From positions 496,001 to 560,000 of the forward strand of contig NZ_JAAEHL010000001.1 of assembly GCF_010614725.1 (NCBI RefSeq): DNA of 64,000 nt, in the 5' to 3' direction. Positions 42,149-52,282 of the stretch are shown here, in pieces. A program made the translations under genes and the position numbers. The DNA comes from Flavobacterium ajazii. GTDB taxonomy: Bacteria; Bacteroidota; Bacteroidia; Flavobacteriales; Flavobacteriaceae. Under the pieces are notes generated by a model. The model was given only the letters and a program-made list of their open reading frames with translations, was not told the DNA's origin and did no database searches. Positions within the stretch are counted from its first letter, which is position 1. Each line of letters starts with the position of its first letter.

Positions 42149-43270
42149 TCAGCTATTGAAGTTTTCATAGTACTTTTCCAAAAGTGAAGCATTACCGTCT
42201 TGAGAAGCTAATTCCATGAGACCCGTTTCACACAAGGCATCCATTCTGCAAATCTGATCTTTATCTGAATTTAATTTCCCTAAGTTTTTGTCAAAGGCGT
42301 TAATCGTTTCAATAGCATTTTTGACAATCGTTGTTAGTTGCTTAAAATCATCTTCAGAAAGCTTACTCTCTTTTACATAATTTTCCAGCCTTGCTCCTTT
42401 TCTATACTTTGGGTATTTTTCAAGTCCCATGAAATTAAGCATCCACGTCTTATCATAATATCCTATAGTTTTAATGATCCCGATATAATCTGCAATTAAC
42501 TCATCATGCAGGTTGTTTGAAGCAAGTCCATGTTTTTTTAATGTATATAAATGGGTAAATTCATGTTCTCTTCTAATTGAGACAGAGTGTGAAATCCATA
42601 AATCATAAGGCAGACCTAGTTGATTTGCAGGAACGTTACTATAAGGCTTTGTACTTAAAACAATTAATTGATCTTTATATAAAGAGGTATTTCGTATAAC
42701 ATTCGAAAATTCGGCATTCCAGTTCCCTAAAGGATTATTTCCCATCCAGTTTTCTTTTAAAACATTAAGTTTTTCCCAGTTATTGATACCATTTATTAAT
42801 ACAGCTCCCATTGAGAGCGGAATTTCAACCGGATTATTTTTGTGCAGTAAAGACTGGATTATTTTTATAAAATCTTCTTCATTAGAAATTGTCAAAAGGG
42901 GTACTTTGCCAGCAATAGAATCATTTATTTCAAATTTTATATTTTTTGGATCAATCAGTTCAAGCGAAGTTTTCAAATTTGAACAATCAATTTTACCTCT
43001 TAGTACAAAGTCTTTGTATATTTCTGATTTTTCTATTCCGGTTTCAATTGGAAAGTTTAATTGAGGATAACATCTTTTTAATGTATCAAAAGTGTTTTCT
43101 GAATTGTCCTTTTTAAAACAGTTCTCCCAAAATTCAACATCAAATTCTTTCGAAAAAGAATTCTTTTTAGATGAATCAAATTTATTGAAAAGATATTCTT
43201 TAAGATTTCCTGACACTTCCAAAGAAACTTTCTGATTAACTTTTATGGGAGTTGAATAATTCATTATCAT
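42149..43270 (-). CDS. Unknown protein with HEFTH zinc-peptidase motif, last gene of the NHLM export operon
   Basis: A 373-residue protein without signal peptide or membrane helix. Residues 236-240 read HEFTH, an HExxH zinc site, and D256-E257-x-x-A-D lies about 17 residues later, which suits the third (glutamate) ligand of a gluzincin peptidase. The N-terminal 230 residues match nothing I know. Its start overlaps the ABC gene by 4 bases (ATGA), so translation is coupled to the exporter. It could trim leaders, degrade immature peptide or protect the cell. It may belong to a DUF7005-like family, but that is from memory. The start may be the second Met at 43264. Confidence 0.65.
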   Translation of the reverse strand: MIMNYSTPIKVNQKVSLEVSGNLKEYLFNKFDSSKKNSFSKEFDVEFWENCFKKDNSENTFDTLKRCYPQLNFPIETGIEKSEIYKDFVLRGKIDCSNLKTSLELIDPKNIKFEINDSIAGKVPLLTISNEEDFIKIIQSLLHKNNPVEIPLSMGAVLINGINNWEKLNVLKENWMGNNPLGNWNAEFSNVIRNTSLYKDQLIVLSTKPYSNVPANQLGLPYDLWISHSVSIRREHEFTHLYTLKKHGLASNNLHDELIADYIGIIKTIGYYDKTWMLNFMGLEKYPKYRKGARLENYVKESKLSEDDFKQLTTIVKNAIETINAFDKNLGKLNSDKDQICRMDALCETGLMELASQDGNASLLEKYYENFNS

Positions 43271-46179
43271 GCAATTTGACGTTTAGCAAGCTGGGTAAAC
43301 AAACCATCCAGCTGCATTAATTCGTCATAAGTACCCGATTCAGTGATTTCTCCTTTATCCAGAACAAAAATTCGGTCTGCATTTTTTATGGTACTCAATC
43401 TGTGCGCAATCACAATTCGGGTTGCCTGTAGTTTGTCTAAACTTTCTGCCACAATATTTTGTGTTCTGTTATCAAGTGCGCTTGTTGCTTCGTCCATATA
43501 AAGTAACCTTGGTTTATGTACAATCGCCCTTGCAATCATAAGTCTTTGTCTTTGTCCACCGGAAAATGTTCCAGCTCCTTCGCTTATAAAAGTATGCAGT
43601 TCCATTGGCATGGTTTTGATATCCTCTTCCATTCCGGCCATACGTGCAGCCTCCCAGGCATCATCCAAAGTTAACTCTGAATTTCCAACAATATTCTGAT
43701 AAATACTTCCTGACATCAATGAACCGTTTTGCAAAACTACCCCAATTTGCCGTCTTACCAACTCTTTGTTCATGGAATCAAAAGTATTTCCATCATAAAA
43801 AATAGATCCCATTTCGGGATGTTCGAATCCCAGCAGCAGCCTCATGATGGTAGATTTTCCGGAACCCGAAGCACCAACAAAAGCCACCATTTCGCCTGGC
43901 TTAATTTTGAAGGTAATATTTTTTAAAATCAAAGGCTGATTTTCGTTATATCTAAATGAAACTGAATTCATTTCAATTTCACCTGCCAATTCCCCCGGGT
44001 CAACACTTTGTTCAACAGATTCTGTTTCTTCTTCTAAAATTGGTTTTACCCTTTCGTACAACGGAATAACATTGAGCGAAGTTATAAAAGCCATACTTAA
44101 CCTTAAACTATCACTTAAAAACTTATTAAATGCTGTTATAAAAGCCATAAAAGCACCTACGGTTATCATACTGGTTGCTTTATCCGCATTCAAAACTGTG
44201 TAATAGATAAATGAAAAAAAGAAAATACTCGTAAAGAGCGGATACGAACTATTAAAAACTTCTACGAAATTCTGATAACTGCCGGAACTAAAACCTAAGG
44301 TTTTTAGTTTTGAAAATTTATCTGCCCAAAGAGCAAAAACCCTTTTTTCTCCTCCCGTTATTCTTATTTTACTGATTCCGGATAAAAATTCAAAAAGAAA
44401 ACCCTGAATTTCCCCCTGATATTTAGAAACTTCCCTGTCATATTTTAATTTAAAACAGCCCATAACAATCATAAATACCACGGCAACTAAGGCCAATCCT
44501 ACCCCAACCCAGGCTAAACCCGAGTCATAATAAAAAAGAAGTATCAAATTAACGAACGAAAAAGCCCCGCTCAATACAGCTGTCATCAGAGTAGTAGAAA
44601 GAATTTGCCTTATTGAATTAATACTCAGAACTCTGTTAGTAAGATCACCCGCTGTATATTTTTTATAAAAAGTTACCGGTAATCTTAGTATATAATCCAT
44701 AACACCGGCCTGAAGGTTAATACTTGATTTTGATTCCACACGCATTTGCAAAACTCCCTGAACAAGCTGTAAACCAGCAGTAACCAGAGCTATTATGATC
44801 ATAATACTTAATACCTCAAAATGAATTGACCTGTCTGCTGTCGGAATAACATCATCAAATATGATCCCTGACAATATAGGAACCAGTAAACCAATTAAAC
44901 TGCCTGCAAAAGATGCTAAAATTAATAGTTTAGCATCCCTTTGAACTCCATTCATGGCAAAACCCAGTACTTTTTTCATGGAATCCATTTTTACATTAAA
45001 TCCTGAAAAAAACATATAACCAATCGGTTCTAAAGATTCTGCTATCTGCTGATTAACCACAGATTCCGTTCCTGTTCCCAAATTTTTTATTAAATAAGAA
45101 TCTGACGTTTTTTGCATTAACGCAACAGGTTCGTTATTAGATTTCAAAAAAGCGAGTAAATGGCCGTTTTCTTCTTTCCACCAGGTATCTCTTAAAATAA
45201 TTTTGCGTACTCTTATTTTAGAGCTTTTTGCGATGGCATACAGTAAATTATTTGCACTGTTCTGAGTTGTTTCGATATGTTTGGGTTCTTCAAATTTAAA
45301 TCCGCTATAATCTCCAATCAGTTGGCATGTCGAATAAAGTATGCTTTGCTTATTTGCATTTTTGAGCGTTATCTGCGGAACATTTTTTTTGCTGCCTGAT
45401 ACTATTGATTTTATCTTCTCTAACGTATTTTTTAGTTCATCTTCCTCGTTGGCAATTTTATCAATAAAATGTATGTTTTCTAATAAGCTGTTGCTTTCTA
45501 TGTCTTTACTAAGCTGATTATAAAAATAGGATTGCATTTTTTCTAAAGAAATTAAAAAATGGATTTCTTCTTCTATAACTTCTCTGGTACTTAAGACTTT
45601 TATCTCGGAATCATCTGACAAGGATTTTATCCATAATTTATTGGATACCGGTATTGGAAAACCCAGTTCATCAACAGCGGTACTGATCTTAATTTCATCT
45701 GAAAATACTGAAATATTTCCTTTAATTAAACTAATCCAATTTATTCCATTTGAAGGATATGCAATATTTTTTTCTCTTAAAAAAACATAACCATAATCGT
45801 TTAGTACAGTATAAACTCTTGGAGTTTTGTTGAAACTTAATTCTGTGGATGTTTTTAAAATCCATTTATTGATCATGTTTTTTAAAAAGAAATGATCAAC
45901 ATTCAGGAGTTCTCTTTTCGGAATTGATAACAGTTTCGCTTCATTCGAAAAAACAATCAGCCTGATGTTATTGTTACATTCCTTAGGCAATAAACTAAAC
46001 AATAATTCTCCTTGTTTTGCAGAATAAAGATATTTTAAGGCACATAAATATTCTCCCCGTTCATCAATTTTGGTATAAAATACATTTACCTCGCCCGAAA
46101 TAATCATCCAAAAATGGTCTGTACTATCAAGAATTAATGGTTTTTCAACACCGATATGTATTTTCTCTTTCGCTGACAT
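43267..46179 (-). CDS. NHLM-type export ABC transporter, peptidase-less subunit (ABC2)
   Basis: A 970-residue protein: an N-terminal cyclic-nucleotide-binding-like/cupin half (about 1-390), a six-helix exporter domain (about 410-710) and an ATPase with Walker A GASGSGKST, signature FSGGQRQRL and Walker B LLYMDEATSAL. There is no C39 peptidase, in line with the NHLM_micro_ABC2 type that pairs with a peptidase-bearing partner. The partner lies 12 bp upstream. The pair is the known sign of nitrile-hydratase-leader microcin export. It is likely to send the cleaved peptides to HlyD and TolC. Confidence 0.93.
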   Translation of the reverse strand: MSAKEKIHIGVEKPLILDSTDHFWMIISGEVNVFYTKIDERGEYLCALKYLYSAKQGELLFSLLPKECNNNIRLIVFSNEAKLLSIPKRELLNVDHFFLKNMINKWILKTSTELSFNKTPRVYTVLNDYGYVFLREKNIAYPSNGINWISLIKGNISVFSDEIKISTAVDELGFPIPVSNKLWIKSLSDDSEIKVLSTREVIEEEIHFLISLEKMQSYFYNQLSKDIESNSLLENIHFIDKIANEEDELKNTLEKIKSIVSGSKKNVPQITLKNANKQSILYSTCQLIGDYSGFKFEEPKHIETTQNSANNLLYAIAKSSKIRVRKIILRDTWWKEENGHLLAFLKSNNEPVALMQKTSDSYLIKNLGTGTESVVNQQIAESLEPIGYMFFSGFNVKMDSMKKVLGFAMNGVQRDAKLLILASFAGSLIGLLVPILSGIIFDDVIPTADRSIHFEVLSIMIIIALVTAGLQLVQGVLQMRVESKSSINLQAGVMDYILRLPVTFYKKYTAGDLTNRVLSINSIRQILSTTLMTAVLSGAFSFVNLILLFYYDSGLAWVGVGLALVAVVFMIVMGCFKLKYDREVSKYQGEIQGFLFEFLSGISKIRITGGEKRVFALWADKFSKLKTLGFSSGSYQNFVEVFNSSYPLFTSIFFFSFIYYTVLNADKATSMITVGAFMAFITAFNKFLSDSLRLSMAFITSLNVIPLYERVKPILEEETESVEQSVDPGELAGEIEMNSVSFRYNENQPLILKNITFKIKPGEMVAFVGASGSGKSTIMRLLLGFEHPEMGSIFYDGNTFDSMNKELVRRQIGVVLQNGSLMSGSIYQNIVGNSELTLDDAWEAARMAGMEEDIKTMPMELHTFISEGAGTFSGGQRQRLMIARAIVHKPRLLYMDEATSALDNRTQNIVAESLDKLQATRIVIAHRLSTIKNADRIFVLDKGEITESGTYDELMQLDGLFTQLAKRQIA

Positions 46180-46191
46180 ATTCTTTTAGAT

Positions 46192-48396
46192 TTATTTAGT
46201 TTCTATCAAATGAGAATAAGTACCATTCAATTTTAATAGTTCCTCATGAGATCCCCGTTCTACTATCTTACCGTATTCCATAACAATAATTTCATCACAG
46301 TCCATTATAGTACTTAATCTGTGAGCTACAATGAGGCAGGTGCATCCTCTTTTTTTGATATTATCCATCACCGTTTTTTCAGTTGTAGGATCTAAGGCAC
46401 TGGTTGCTTCATCCATTACCAAAATAGTCGGATTTCCAGCTAACGCTCTTGCTATTTCAATACGCTGGCGCTGTCCTCCACTAAAATTGGTTCCGCCTTC
46501 CATTACGGCACTGTCGTATCCATCATTTCTGGCAGCAATCACATCATGAATAACAGCATCGCGGGCAGAATTGATAATATGTTTCTCAGGAATCATTGTA
46601 TCCCAAAAAGAGATGTTTTGCCTAATTGTACCGTTAAAAACAATTACATCCTGATCTACTACTGCCAACGAACTAGTTATAATGTGTCTTGGAATATCTT
46701 TTCTGTTTTTTCCATCCAGCAAAATTTCTCCTTTCCACGGATCATAAAGTCCCGAAGCAATTTTTGCTACTGTCGATTTCCCACTTCCGGAACCGCCTAC
46801 CAGCGCAACCCTGCTTCCGGGTCTTAGTTTTAAATTGAAATTTTCAATTAATGCCGGCATTGTTGTGTTGTACCCAAATGTGACATCTTTCATTTCAAAA
46901 TAGCCTATCAGTTTGTTTTTAGGTAATTCATTATTTGCATCTGAACGGGCTTTATTTTGCTCCTTTTCCCTAATAAACTGATTATCGATTTCATAATTTA
47001 GTACATCGTCAATCCGGCCCATATCGCTTTCGGTTTCATGAAGCATGGTTCCTACACTTACGAGCTGATTAACAGGATTAATGAAATTGGACATTAAATA
47101 CGTAAAAGCAACTAAGGCTCCCAAAGTCATTTCTCCGTTCATAATCTGAATAGCTCCAATCCCCAGGATCAAAGAATTTGTCAATGAGGTAATGAGGTTA
47201 GGCATAATATTTAGCCTTATAGTCAGCCATCCTAATTCCTGCTGCGCGTTCATCACTTTGGCAAGATATCCTATCCAGTTCGTAAAAAAATCATTTTCTC
47301 TTCCTGAGGCTTTTAGGGTTTCAATCATACTAATTCCCGAAGTTGTGGTTCCCAATAACTTTCCTGTTTCATTGCTTAATCTGCGGCTTCCATCCTTTCG
47401 TGCAGTCGAAACATATCTGAGAATTAATATATTTAACCCTGCCATGAAAACTCCAATTAAGGTCAGGATAACATCATATGAAAACATTAAGGCTGCATAA
47501 AACAGTACCGCGATAACATTTAGTGCTGCATTTGCTAAATCTCCACTTAATAATTTAGCAACTTTATCATTCAGTGAAACCCTGTTACCCACTTCACCGC
47601 TGTATCGCTGAGTAAAGAAAGCTATTGGAAGATGAAAAACATGCCATAGAAATTTACTGGAAGTCACTAATGCGAGTTTAGTTTCTAATTTGAGTAAAAA
47701 GTATTGCTGAAGATAAACCAGGACTGAATTGATAATCAATATTCCTCCCATTATCAACAATAATGGCATTACAAATCCTGAAAAACTGTTTATCAGATAT
47801 TTATCTATAAACACTTTTAGAAATGACGGAATTACTAAACCGGGAATTACTAAAAACAAACTTGCTAAAATGATATAAGAAATACTTAATTTAGAATTAG
47901 CTACTCTTGAAAGCAATGAAGCTATTAAACCTCTTTTTTCGTTGCCTTTTTCAAAAGCTTCATTCGTTTCAAAAGTTAAGACAACTCCTGTATACGAATC
48001 ATCAAATTCCTGGTGGCTTACATGGTATCTTCCCTGAGCAGGATCACTTAAATATACTCTCTTTTTAGTAAAACCTTCTAAAACCAGAAAATGGTTAAAA
48101 TTCCAAAAAATAATGGCAGGTGTTTTAATCTGCATCAGTTTTTCGATAGACTTTGCATAGCCTTTGCCTTCCAATCCGAATTCTTTTGCCGCTTTTAAAA
48201 TATTGGTTGCTTTTAAACCGTCTCTCGAAACCCCGCAGGCAATTCTTAATTTTTCAAGAGGAACAAACTTACCAAAATGACCTAAAATAATACTTAGAGC
48301 CGCTGCACCGCATTCGACACTTTCCATCTGTAAAACAGTTGGAACCTTAACGGGTCTGGCTTGTTTTTCGATAACAAAGTTTGCGCTAATTTCCAT
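46192..48396 (-). CDS. NHLM-type peptidase/ABC exporter (C39 domain, ABC1)
   Basis: A 734-residue transporter with an N-terminal C39 peptidase (1-140): oxyanion Q23, nucleophile C29 (VECGAAA), H102 (NHFLVLEG) and D118 (SDPAQG), all intact. Six membrane helices (about 165-450) and an ATPase follow (GGSGSGKST, FSGGQRQRIE, LVMDEATSAL). C39 domains cut after a double glycine, and all six precursors in this window end their leaders in GG. It therefore cuts and exports the peptides at the same step. Confidence 0.95.
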   Translation of the reverse strand: MEISANFVIEKQARPVKVPTVLQMESVECGAAALSIILGHFGKFVPLEKLRIACGVSRDGLKATNILKAAKEFGLEGKGYAKSIEKLMQIKTPAIIFWNFNHFLVLEGFTKKRVYLSDPAQGRYHVSHQEFDDSYTGVVLTFETNEAFEKGNEKRGLIASLLSRVANSKLSISYIILASLFLVIPGLVIPSFLKVFIDKYLINSFSGFVMPLLLIMGGILIINSVLVYLQQYFLLKLETKLALVTSSKFLWHVFHLPIAFFTQRYSGEVGNRVSLNDKVAKLLSGDLANAALNVIAVLFYAALMFSYDVILTLIGVFMAGLNILILRYVSTARKDGSRRLSNETGKLLGTTTSGISMIETLKASGRENDFFTNWIGYLAKVMNAQQELGWLTIRLNIMPNLITSLTNSLILGIGAIQIMNGEMTLGALVAFTYLMSNFINPVNQLVSVGTMLHETESDMGRIDDVLNYEIDNQFIREKEQNKARSDANNELPKNKLIGYFEMKDVTFGYNTTMPALIENFNLKLRPGSRVALVGGSGSGKSTVAKIASGLYDPWKGEILLDGKNRKDIPRHIITSSLAVVDQDVIVFNGTIRQNISFWDTMIPEKHIINSARDAVIHDVIAARNDGYDSAVMEGGTNFSGGQRQRIEIARALAGNPTILVMDEATSALDPTTEKTVMDNIKKRGCTCLIVAHRLSTIMDCDEIIVMEYGKIVERGSHEELLKLNGTYSHLIETK

Positions 48397-48405
48397 CTGT
48401 ATTCA

Positions 48406-49668
48406 TTAATATAAGTCAAAAAATTTCTTGAATGCCGGAACCACAATCGTTACAGGAGGTTCTTCTTTGATAGTAACTTTTCCCATACATGAAGTACCTT
48501 CTTTAATAAAAACATCAGGTCCTTTTGCCGAAGTCCATTTAAAGCCACTGTAAGATTCAGGATCACTTTCAAAATCCACATGAACTTCAAATAATGTTCC
48601 TGAAGCCAAAAGACTTTTTGCAAGCTGATCATTTTTGACCGATATAAGCATCCCTTGCTGTGTCACAGGAAAATCAGAAACATACGTTACTTTTCCTTTT
48701 ATAAATCCATATTCCTGTGGCTGAACGGTTGATGGAACAACTAAAGCTTCCATCCCTTTTTTAATTTTTTTACCGTCTTTTGAAGGAATGTAAAGCACAC
48801 CTTTTAATTGGGACAATTTATTTTTAGTTTTATTTTTAACCTTAAATAAAGGAGTTCCTGCACCAACCACCACCCCGGCATCGGTTAAAACTTCTACCAC
48901 TTCTCCATCGTACGGGCTTTTTATATTTCTTTGATTATCATATCGTTCTGTTAAAAATTGCAGATTTCTTTCAGCCTCAGCTATTCTTTGATTTTGCAGT
49001 GTAACTTTTTGCTGCAGATCAAATCCCAGATTATGCTGTTGATTAGAAGTTTCTACTTTTTGACCTTTCAGTCTCTGAATAGTATTTTTTGAATTTTCAA
49101 TTTGCTGTTTGGTATTGGCTACTTCAGATTTTGTTATCAGTCCTTTACTTAAAAGACCATTCTCAGATTCCAGCTGAGTATTTAAAAATAATAGTTTCTT
49201 TTTTTCTGTTTCAATTTCCCCCTGAATACTTGTCTGTGTCTGTCTAATCATTTCTCCCTGTAACTGTGTACCCTGGCTTCCATAAGTTGATAATTTTCCC
49301 ATTTCAAACTTCCTGTCAGAGACAACGGCTTTAGCATCTTCTATTTGCTGAAAAAGCTCAGGCTGCTTGATGGCTGCAATAATATCTCCTTTTTTTACCT
49401 TATCACCTATCGCAACTTTTAATTCTACCAATTGCCCTTCTGAAGTAGCAACAACTTCATGAACCTCTCCGCCCAATACTACTCCAATTACATCCAGTTT
49501 TGTTTTTACGGTACCCGCAAATGCCCAAATTACACCTGTAAACAATGCCAGTGCAACTGTAATTAGGGCAATCCATGCTTTTGGACCTGTAACTTTAATT
49601 AGCTGATCTAATTTTTCCGGAGTAGAAAGTTTTTCTAACGCCGATTTTCTGAAAAAACTTGCTGACAT
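48406..49668 (-). CDS. NHLM-type HlyD membrane-fusion protein
   Basis: A 420-residue adaptor with one N-terminal helix (about 34-52), a lipoyl half-motif (VVATSEGQLVELKVAIGDKVKKGD), a long coiled-coil hairpin (about 110-240) and the second lipoyl half plus beta-barrel (IKSPYDGEVVEVLTDAGVVV). It bridges the inner-membrane ABC pair and TolC in the periplasm. The gaps to its neighbours are 9 and 14 bp. The length and the absence of a peptidase fit the NHLM HlyD type. Confidence 0.93.
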   Translation of the reverse strand: MSASFFRKSALEKLSTPEKLDQLIKVTGPKAWIALITVALALFTGVIWAFAGTVKTKLDVIGVVLGGEVHEVVATSEGQLVELKVAIGDKVKKGDIIAAIKQPELFQQIEDAKAVVSDRKFEMGKLSTYGSQGTQLQGEMIRQTQTSIQGEIETEKKKLLFLNTQLESENGLLSKGLITKSEVANTKQQIENSKNTIQRLKGQKVETSNQQHNLGFDLQQKVTLQNQRIAEAERNLQFLTERYDNQRNIKSPYDGEVVEVLTDAGVVVGAGTPLFKVKNKTKNKLSQLKGVLYIPSKDGKKIKKGMEALVVPSTVQPQEYGFIKGKVTYVSDFPVTQQGMLISVKNDQLAKSLLASGTLFEVHVDFESDPESYSGFKWTSAKGPDVFIKEGTSCMGKVTIKEEPPVTIVVPAFKKFFDLY

Positions 49669-49682
49669 GATTTCCTGTTTTT

Positions 49683-51254
49683 TTATTGATTTTCTATTGT
49701 AGGAACAGTATAAAATGCGTTTTGAATAACATTAAAATCAAGTTTATCCTTAGATATAAGAGTTCCTGTTTCGTGTCTGATGCTTATAATTGCATTTGAA
49801 AACTGTTGTTCTGCATTGAGGTATTCGAGTTCTGAATAAGTATATCTTTCCTGAAACTGCATCAAATTGAAAAGAGTTGTCAAACCCATCTGAAACTTTG
49901 TTTGTTCATTATTAAAAGCTTCCTGATAGAATGCCATAGATTCTTTTGCTTTTTCCAGAATAAAAACACTATTAGTTAAATTATTAAATGCGATATTAAC
50001 ATTTAACTCAATGTTTCTCTGTGCATTATCACTTATAACTAACTGATCTTTTACAGCAATTTTACTGATTGAATAATTTCCTTTTGCAACATTATTATTT
50101 AATGGAAATAAAAACGTCAGTTTTGCTCCTCCCCCAACATCCTGCCCCTGATTGTTTACAAATGAGGATAAGGTTTTATCAACTCCATTTCCATTACTAG
50201 TACTTCCGTAATAAACAAATCCGGTCAAATCCAGTTGAGGTTTTAAATTATTTTCAGCCAATTGATATTGAAGTTCTACAGCTTCAGAAATCTTTTTTAT
50301 AGCTTTTAAATCGCCTCTGTTCTCCTGAGCTGCTTTAATAAATTGATTTTTATTGATATTTTCCCTGTAACCGCTTTGTGAAACTTCCGGAAAATCATTT
50401 ACAGGAACATCCAATTGCTGGCTTTCTTCATCAGATAATCCGATAGCTCTTCCCAGGGTTAACCTTGCATTGTATAGATTTTGTCTGGCCACAAAGGTTA
50501 GCCTTTCCTGATTAGTCAAATCTGCATTAATTTGAGCCAGATCTCCCTGAGGTTTTTTATCTGCCTTGATTAATTCTTTTGTCATTTCCAGCAGGTTTCG
50601 TACTCTGGTTTCATTTTGGATATAAACATCTAAACTTTTAAATGCCGTGTAATAACTCCAGTATGCAGTCCCTATTTGTAAAATTTCATATGAATTGGTA
50701 AACTCATAATCATATTTATTTTTATCAGTATAAAGATTTGAAATTCTCTCTCCTGTGGTTGCAATTCTTCTTCCTCGCCCCCTTAAAAGTGGCTGAGTCA
50801 GTGAAAAATTAGCGACTCCGGTATGGTTGCCATAAAAAGGTCCCACATATTCATTAAAGTTATTGAATGGAAAATTGCTGTCTTTATAAAGATATCTTAG
50901 GCTTACTTCTGCAATTTGTGATGTCCTGAATTTTTTTTGCAGGTTAGCCGAAAATTCAACTGAATTGGATTTTAAAGGACTATCAACATATTCGTTTCTG
51001 GGATCAGCATCGTATAAATTATAATTACTCCGCTGGTAAGAAAGTCCTGAATTTAAATTATAATCAAATGTACCTGACTGTACCTGTACACTGGCTTCTG
51101 CATTTTGTATTGTATAATAAGTGCTTATAATATTTGGATTTTTATTAAATGCTATACCCGAAATTTCGATCAAATCACATTTAATTTTAGATTGACCATA
51201 TAGACTGTTAACGGTAACGATCAATCCCATAAAAAAGAAATAGTAAGCCCTCAT
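49683..51254 (-). CDS. TolC-type outer-membrane efflux protein
   Basis: A 523-residue protein with a signal peptide (MRAYYFFFMGLIVTVNSLYG) and the two helical repeats of the OEP family (about 140-310 and 325-500), including the FSLTQPLLRGRG stretch typical of TolC homologues of Bacteroidota. It forms the outer channel for the HlyD/ABC line. It has only 31 bp to the cNMP-binding protein gene upstream and is in the same operon. A dedicated TolC is in line with a self-contained type I secretion line. Confidence 0.9.
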   Translation of the reverse strand: MRAYYFFFMGLIVTVNSLYGQSKIKCDLIEISGIAFNKNPNIISTYYTIQNAEASVQVQSGTFDYNLNSGLSYQRSNYNLYDADPRNEYVDSPLKSNSVEFSANLQKKFRTSQIAEVSLRYLYKDSNFPFNNFNEYVGPFYGNHTGVANFSLTQPLLRGRGRRIATTGERISNLYTDKNKYDYEFTNSYEILQIGTAYWSYYTAFKSLDVYIQNETRVRNLLEMTKELIKADKKPQGDLAQINADLTNQERLTFVARQNLYNARLTLGRAIGLSDEESQQLDVPVNDFPEVSQSGYRENINKNQFIKAAQENRGDLKAIKKISEAVELQYQLAENNLKPQLDLTGFVYYGSTSNGNGVDKTLSSFVNNQGQDVGGGAKLTFLFPLNNNVAKGNYSISKIAVKDQLVISDNAQRNIELNVNIAFNNLTNSVFILEKAKESMAFYQEAFNNEQTKFQMGLTTLFNLMQFQERYTYSELEYLNAEQQFSNAIISIRHETGTLISKDKLDFNVIQNAFYTVPTIENQ

Positions 51255-51285
51255 ACAAATGCTGATCTTTATGATTTATACTTTA

Positions 51286-51807
51286 TTATGCCTGAGAAAA
51301 TCTATTCAAAATTTGCCCGAAGCGAGAACCTGCCTGAGCGACGCCATCTAATATTTTTGTATCAATTAAATCTTCTTCTTCAGCCGTACCGTATCCTAAC
51401 TGATCTGTGGTTTTTCTTAATCTGTTGGAAAGAAATAATGCCAGTGCATAATAAAAATTGGCTTTAAAATCTGGGTTAGTAGAAAGTCTTAATTCTACAG
51501 CCTGCCGGGAAATTTTATACACTGTTGATGCTTTTTTTGCAATTACAGAAACTGAAGGAGGTCTCGTTTCCAAAAAAGACATTTCTCCTACAACCTCTCC
51601 TGATCCTAGAGTTGCAATATCCTCTTTATCTCCATTTTCTGCACATACAGATAACTGACCAGATAATATTATAAACAAACTGTCAATAAAATTGCCTTTC
51701 TGAATTAGTTTTTCTCCAATTCCTAATTCTATTTTTTGACCATTTTGCATCATCCATTCTACATCTCTGCTATCTAACTGGCCTAAGAAAAAAAGTGCTC
51801 GTTTCAT
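51286..51807 (-). CDS. Cyclic-nucleotide-binding domain protein
   Basis: A 173-residue single-domain protein of the Crp/cNMP-binding beta-roll. The phosphate-binding cassette reads GEVVGEMSFLETRPPSVSVIA (about 70-90), keeping the Glu and the Arg that bind the cyclic phosphate. No DNA-binding domain follows; the tail (about 115-173) is helical and charged. It could bind cAMP from the adenylate cyclase encoded at 59343-61346 and act on the exporter by contact, because the ABC2 subunit also has a cNMP-like domain. That contact is inferred. It lies between precursor P1 and tolC. Confidence 0.85.
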   Translation of the reverse strand: MKRALFFLGQLDSRDVEWMMQNGQKIELGIGEKLIQKGNFIDSLFIILSGQLSVCAENGDKEDIATLGSGEVVGEMSFLETRPPSVSVIAKKASTVYKISRQAVELRLSTNPDFKANFYYALALFLSNRLRKTTDQLGYGTAEEEDLIDTKILDGVAQAGSRFGQILNRFSQA

Positions 51808-51891
51808 AATGTTTTTTTTAAGGTTATACTAATTTATTTGAATCCATACTGTTGATTAAGACAAAAAAACTGATATATCTGACACTAAAAT

Positions 51892-52230
51892 TTATTTATG
51901 CATTCTCCTTAAAGAATCATATAAACTTTCATAATCAGTAATTACAGAACCTTTTGAGATGCCTCCGTTTACCGTATCCAGCTTTTCTTCATCTAATTCA
52001 ACATCTTTAATATTTGGTCTTACAGGAATATTAATGTATATATACTCTGGATTAGACTGATCAACTACCATTATTTTTTTTCCTGTTGGGAGACTTCTTC
52101 CAAAAAACGTTTCCAATGTTTTTTCAGGATTTGCAATTAGTGATTCTTTAAAATCATTATTTTCCCAGGCTTCTGTGATAATTCTGAAAAAAACATCCTG
52201 TCCCTTTTTTTGTTCTTCTGTTAATATCAT
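51892..52230 (-). CDS. NHLP-leader RiPP precursor P1
   Basis: A 112-residue precursor. The leader (1-90) is of the nitrile-hydratase-alpha type (residues 20-30 ITEAWENNDFK, then ANPEKTLETFFG, IMVVDQSNPEYIYINIPV) and ends in VNGG. The 22-residue core (91-112) starts ISKGSVITDY and ends SLRRMHK. It has Ser and Thr but no Cys, unlike P2-P4, so a lanthionine cannot form in it. It lies between the AraC-like regulator and the cNMP protein in the export operon. Confidence 0.9.
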   Translation of the reverse strand: MILTEEQKKGQDVFFRIITEAWENNDFKESLIANPEKTLETFFGRSLPTGKKIMVVDQSNPEYIYINIPVRPNIKDVELDEEKLDTVNGGISKGSVITDYESLYDSLRRMHK

Positions 52231-52282
52231 TTTTCTCTTATTTAAATTTTATTTATGCTGATAGTTTATGTCTTTTATATTT

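Noticed and set aside
51892-52230. Nitrile hydratase alpha-subunit gene fragment
   Set aside because: The leader resembles it, but the metal-binding Cys cluster is missing and a GG site plus short core follows, as in RiPP precursors.
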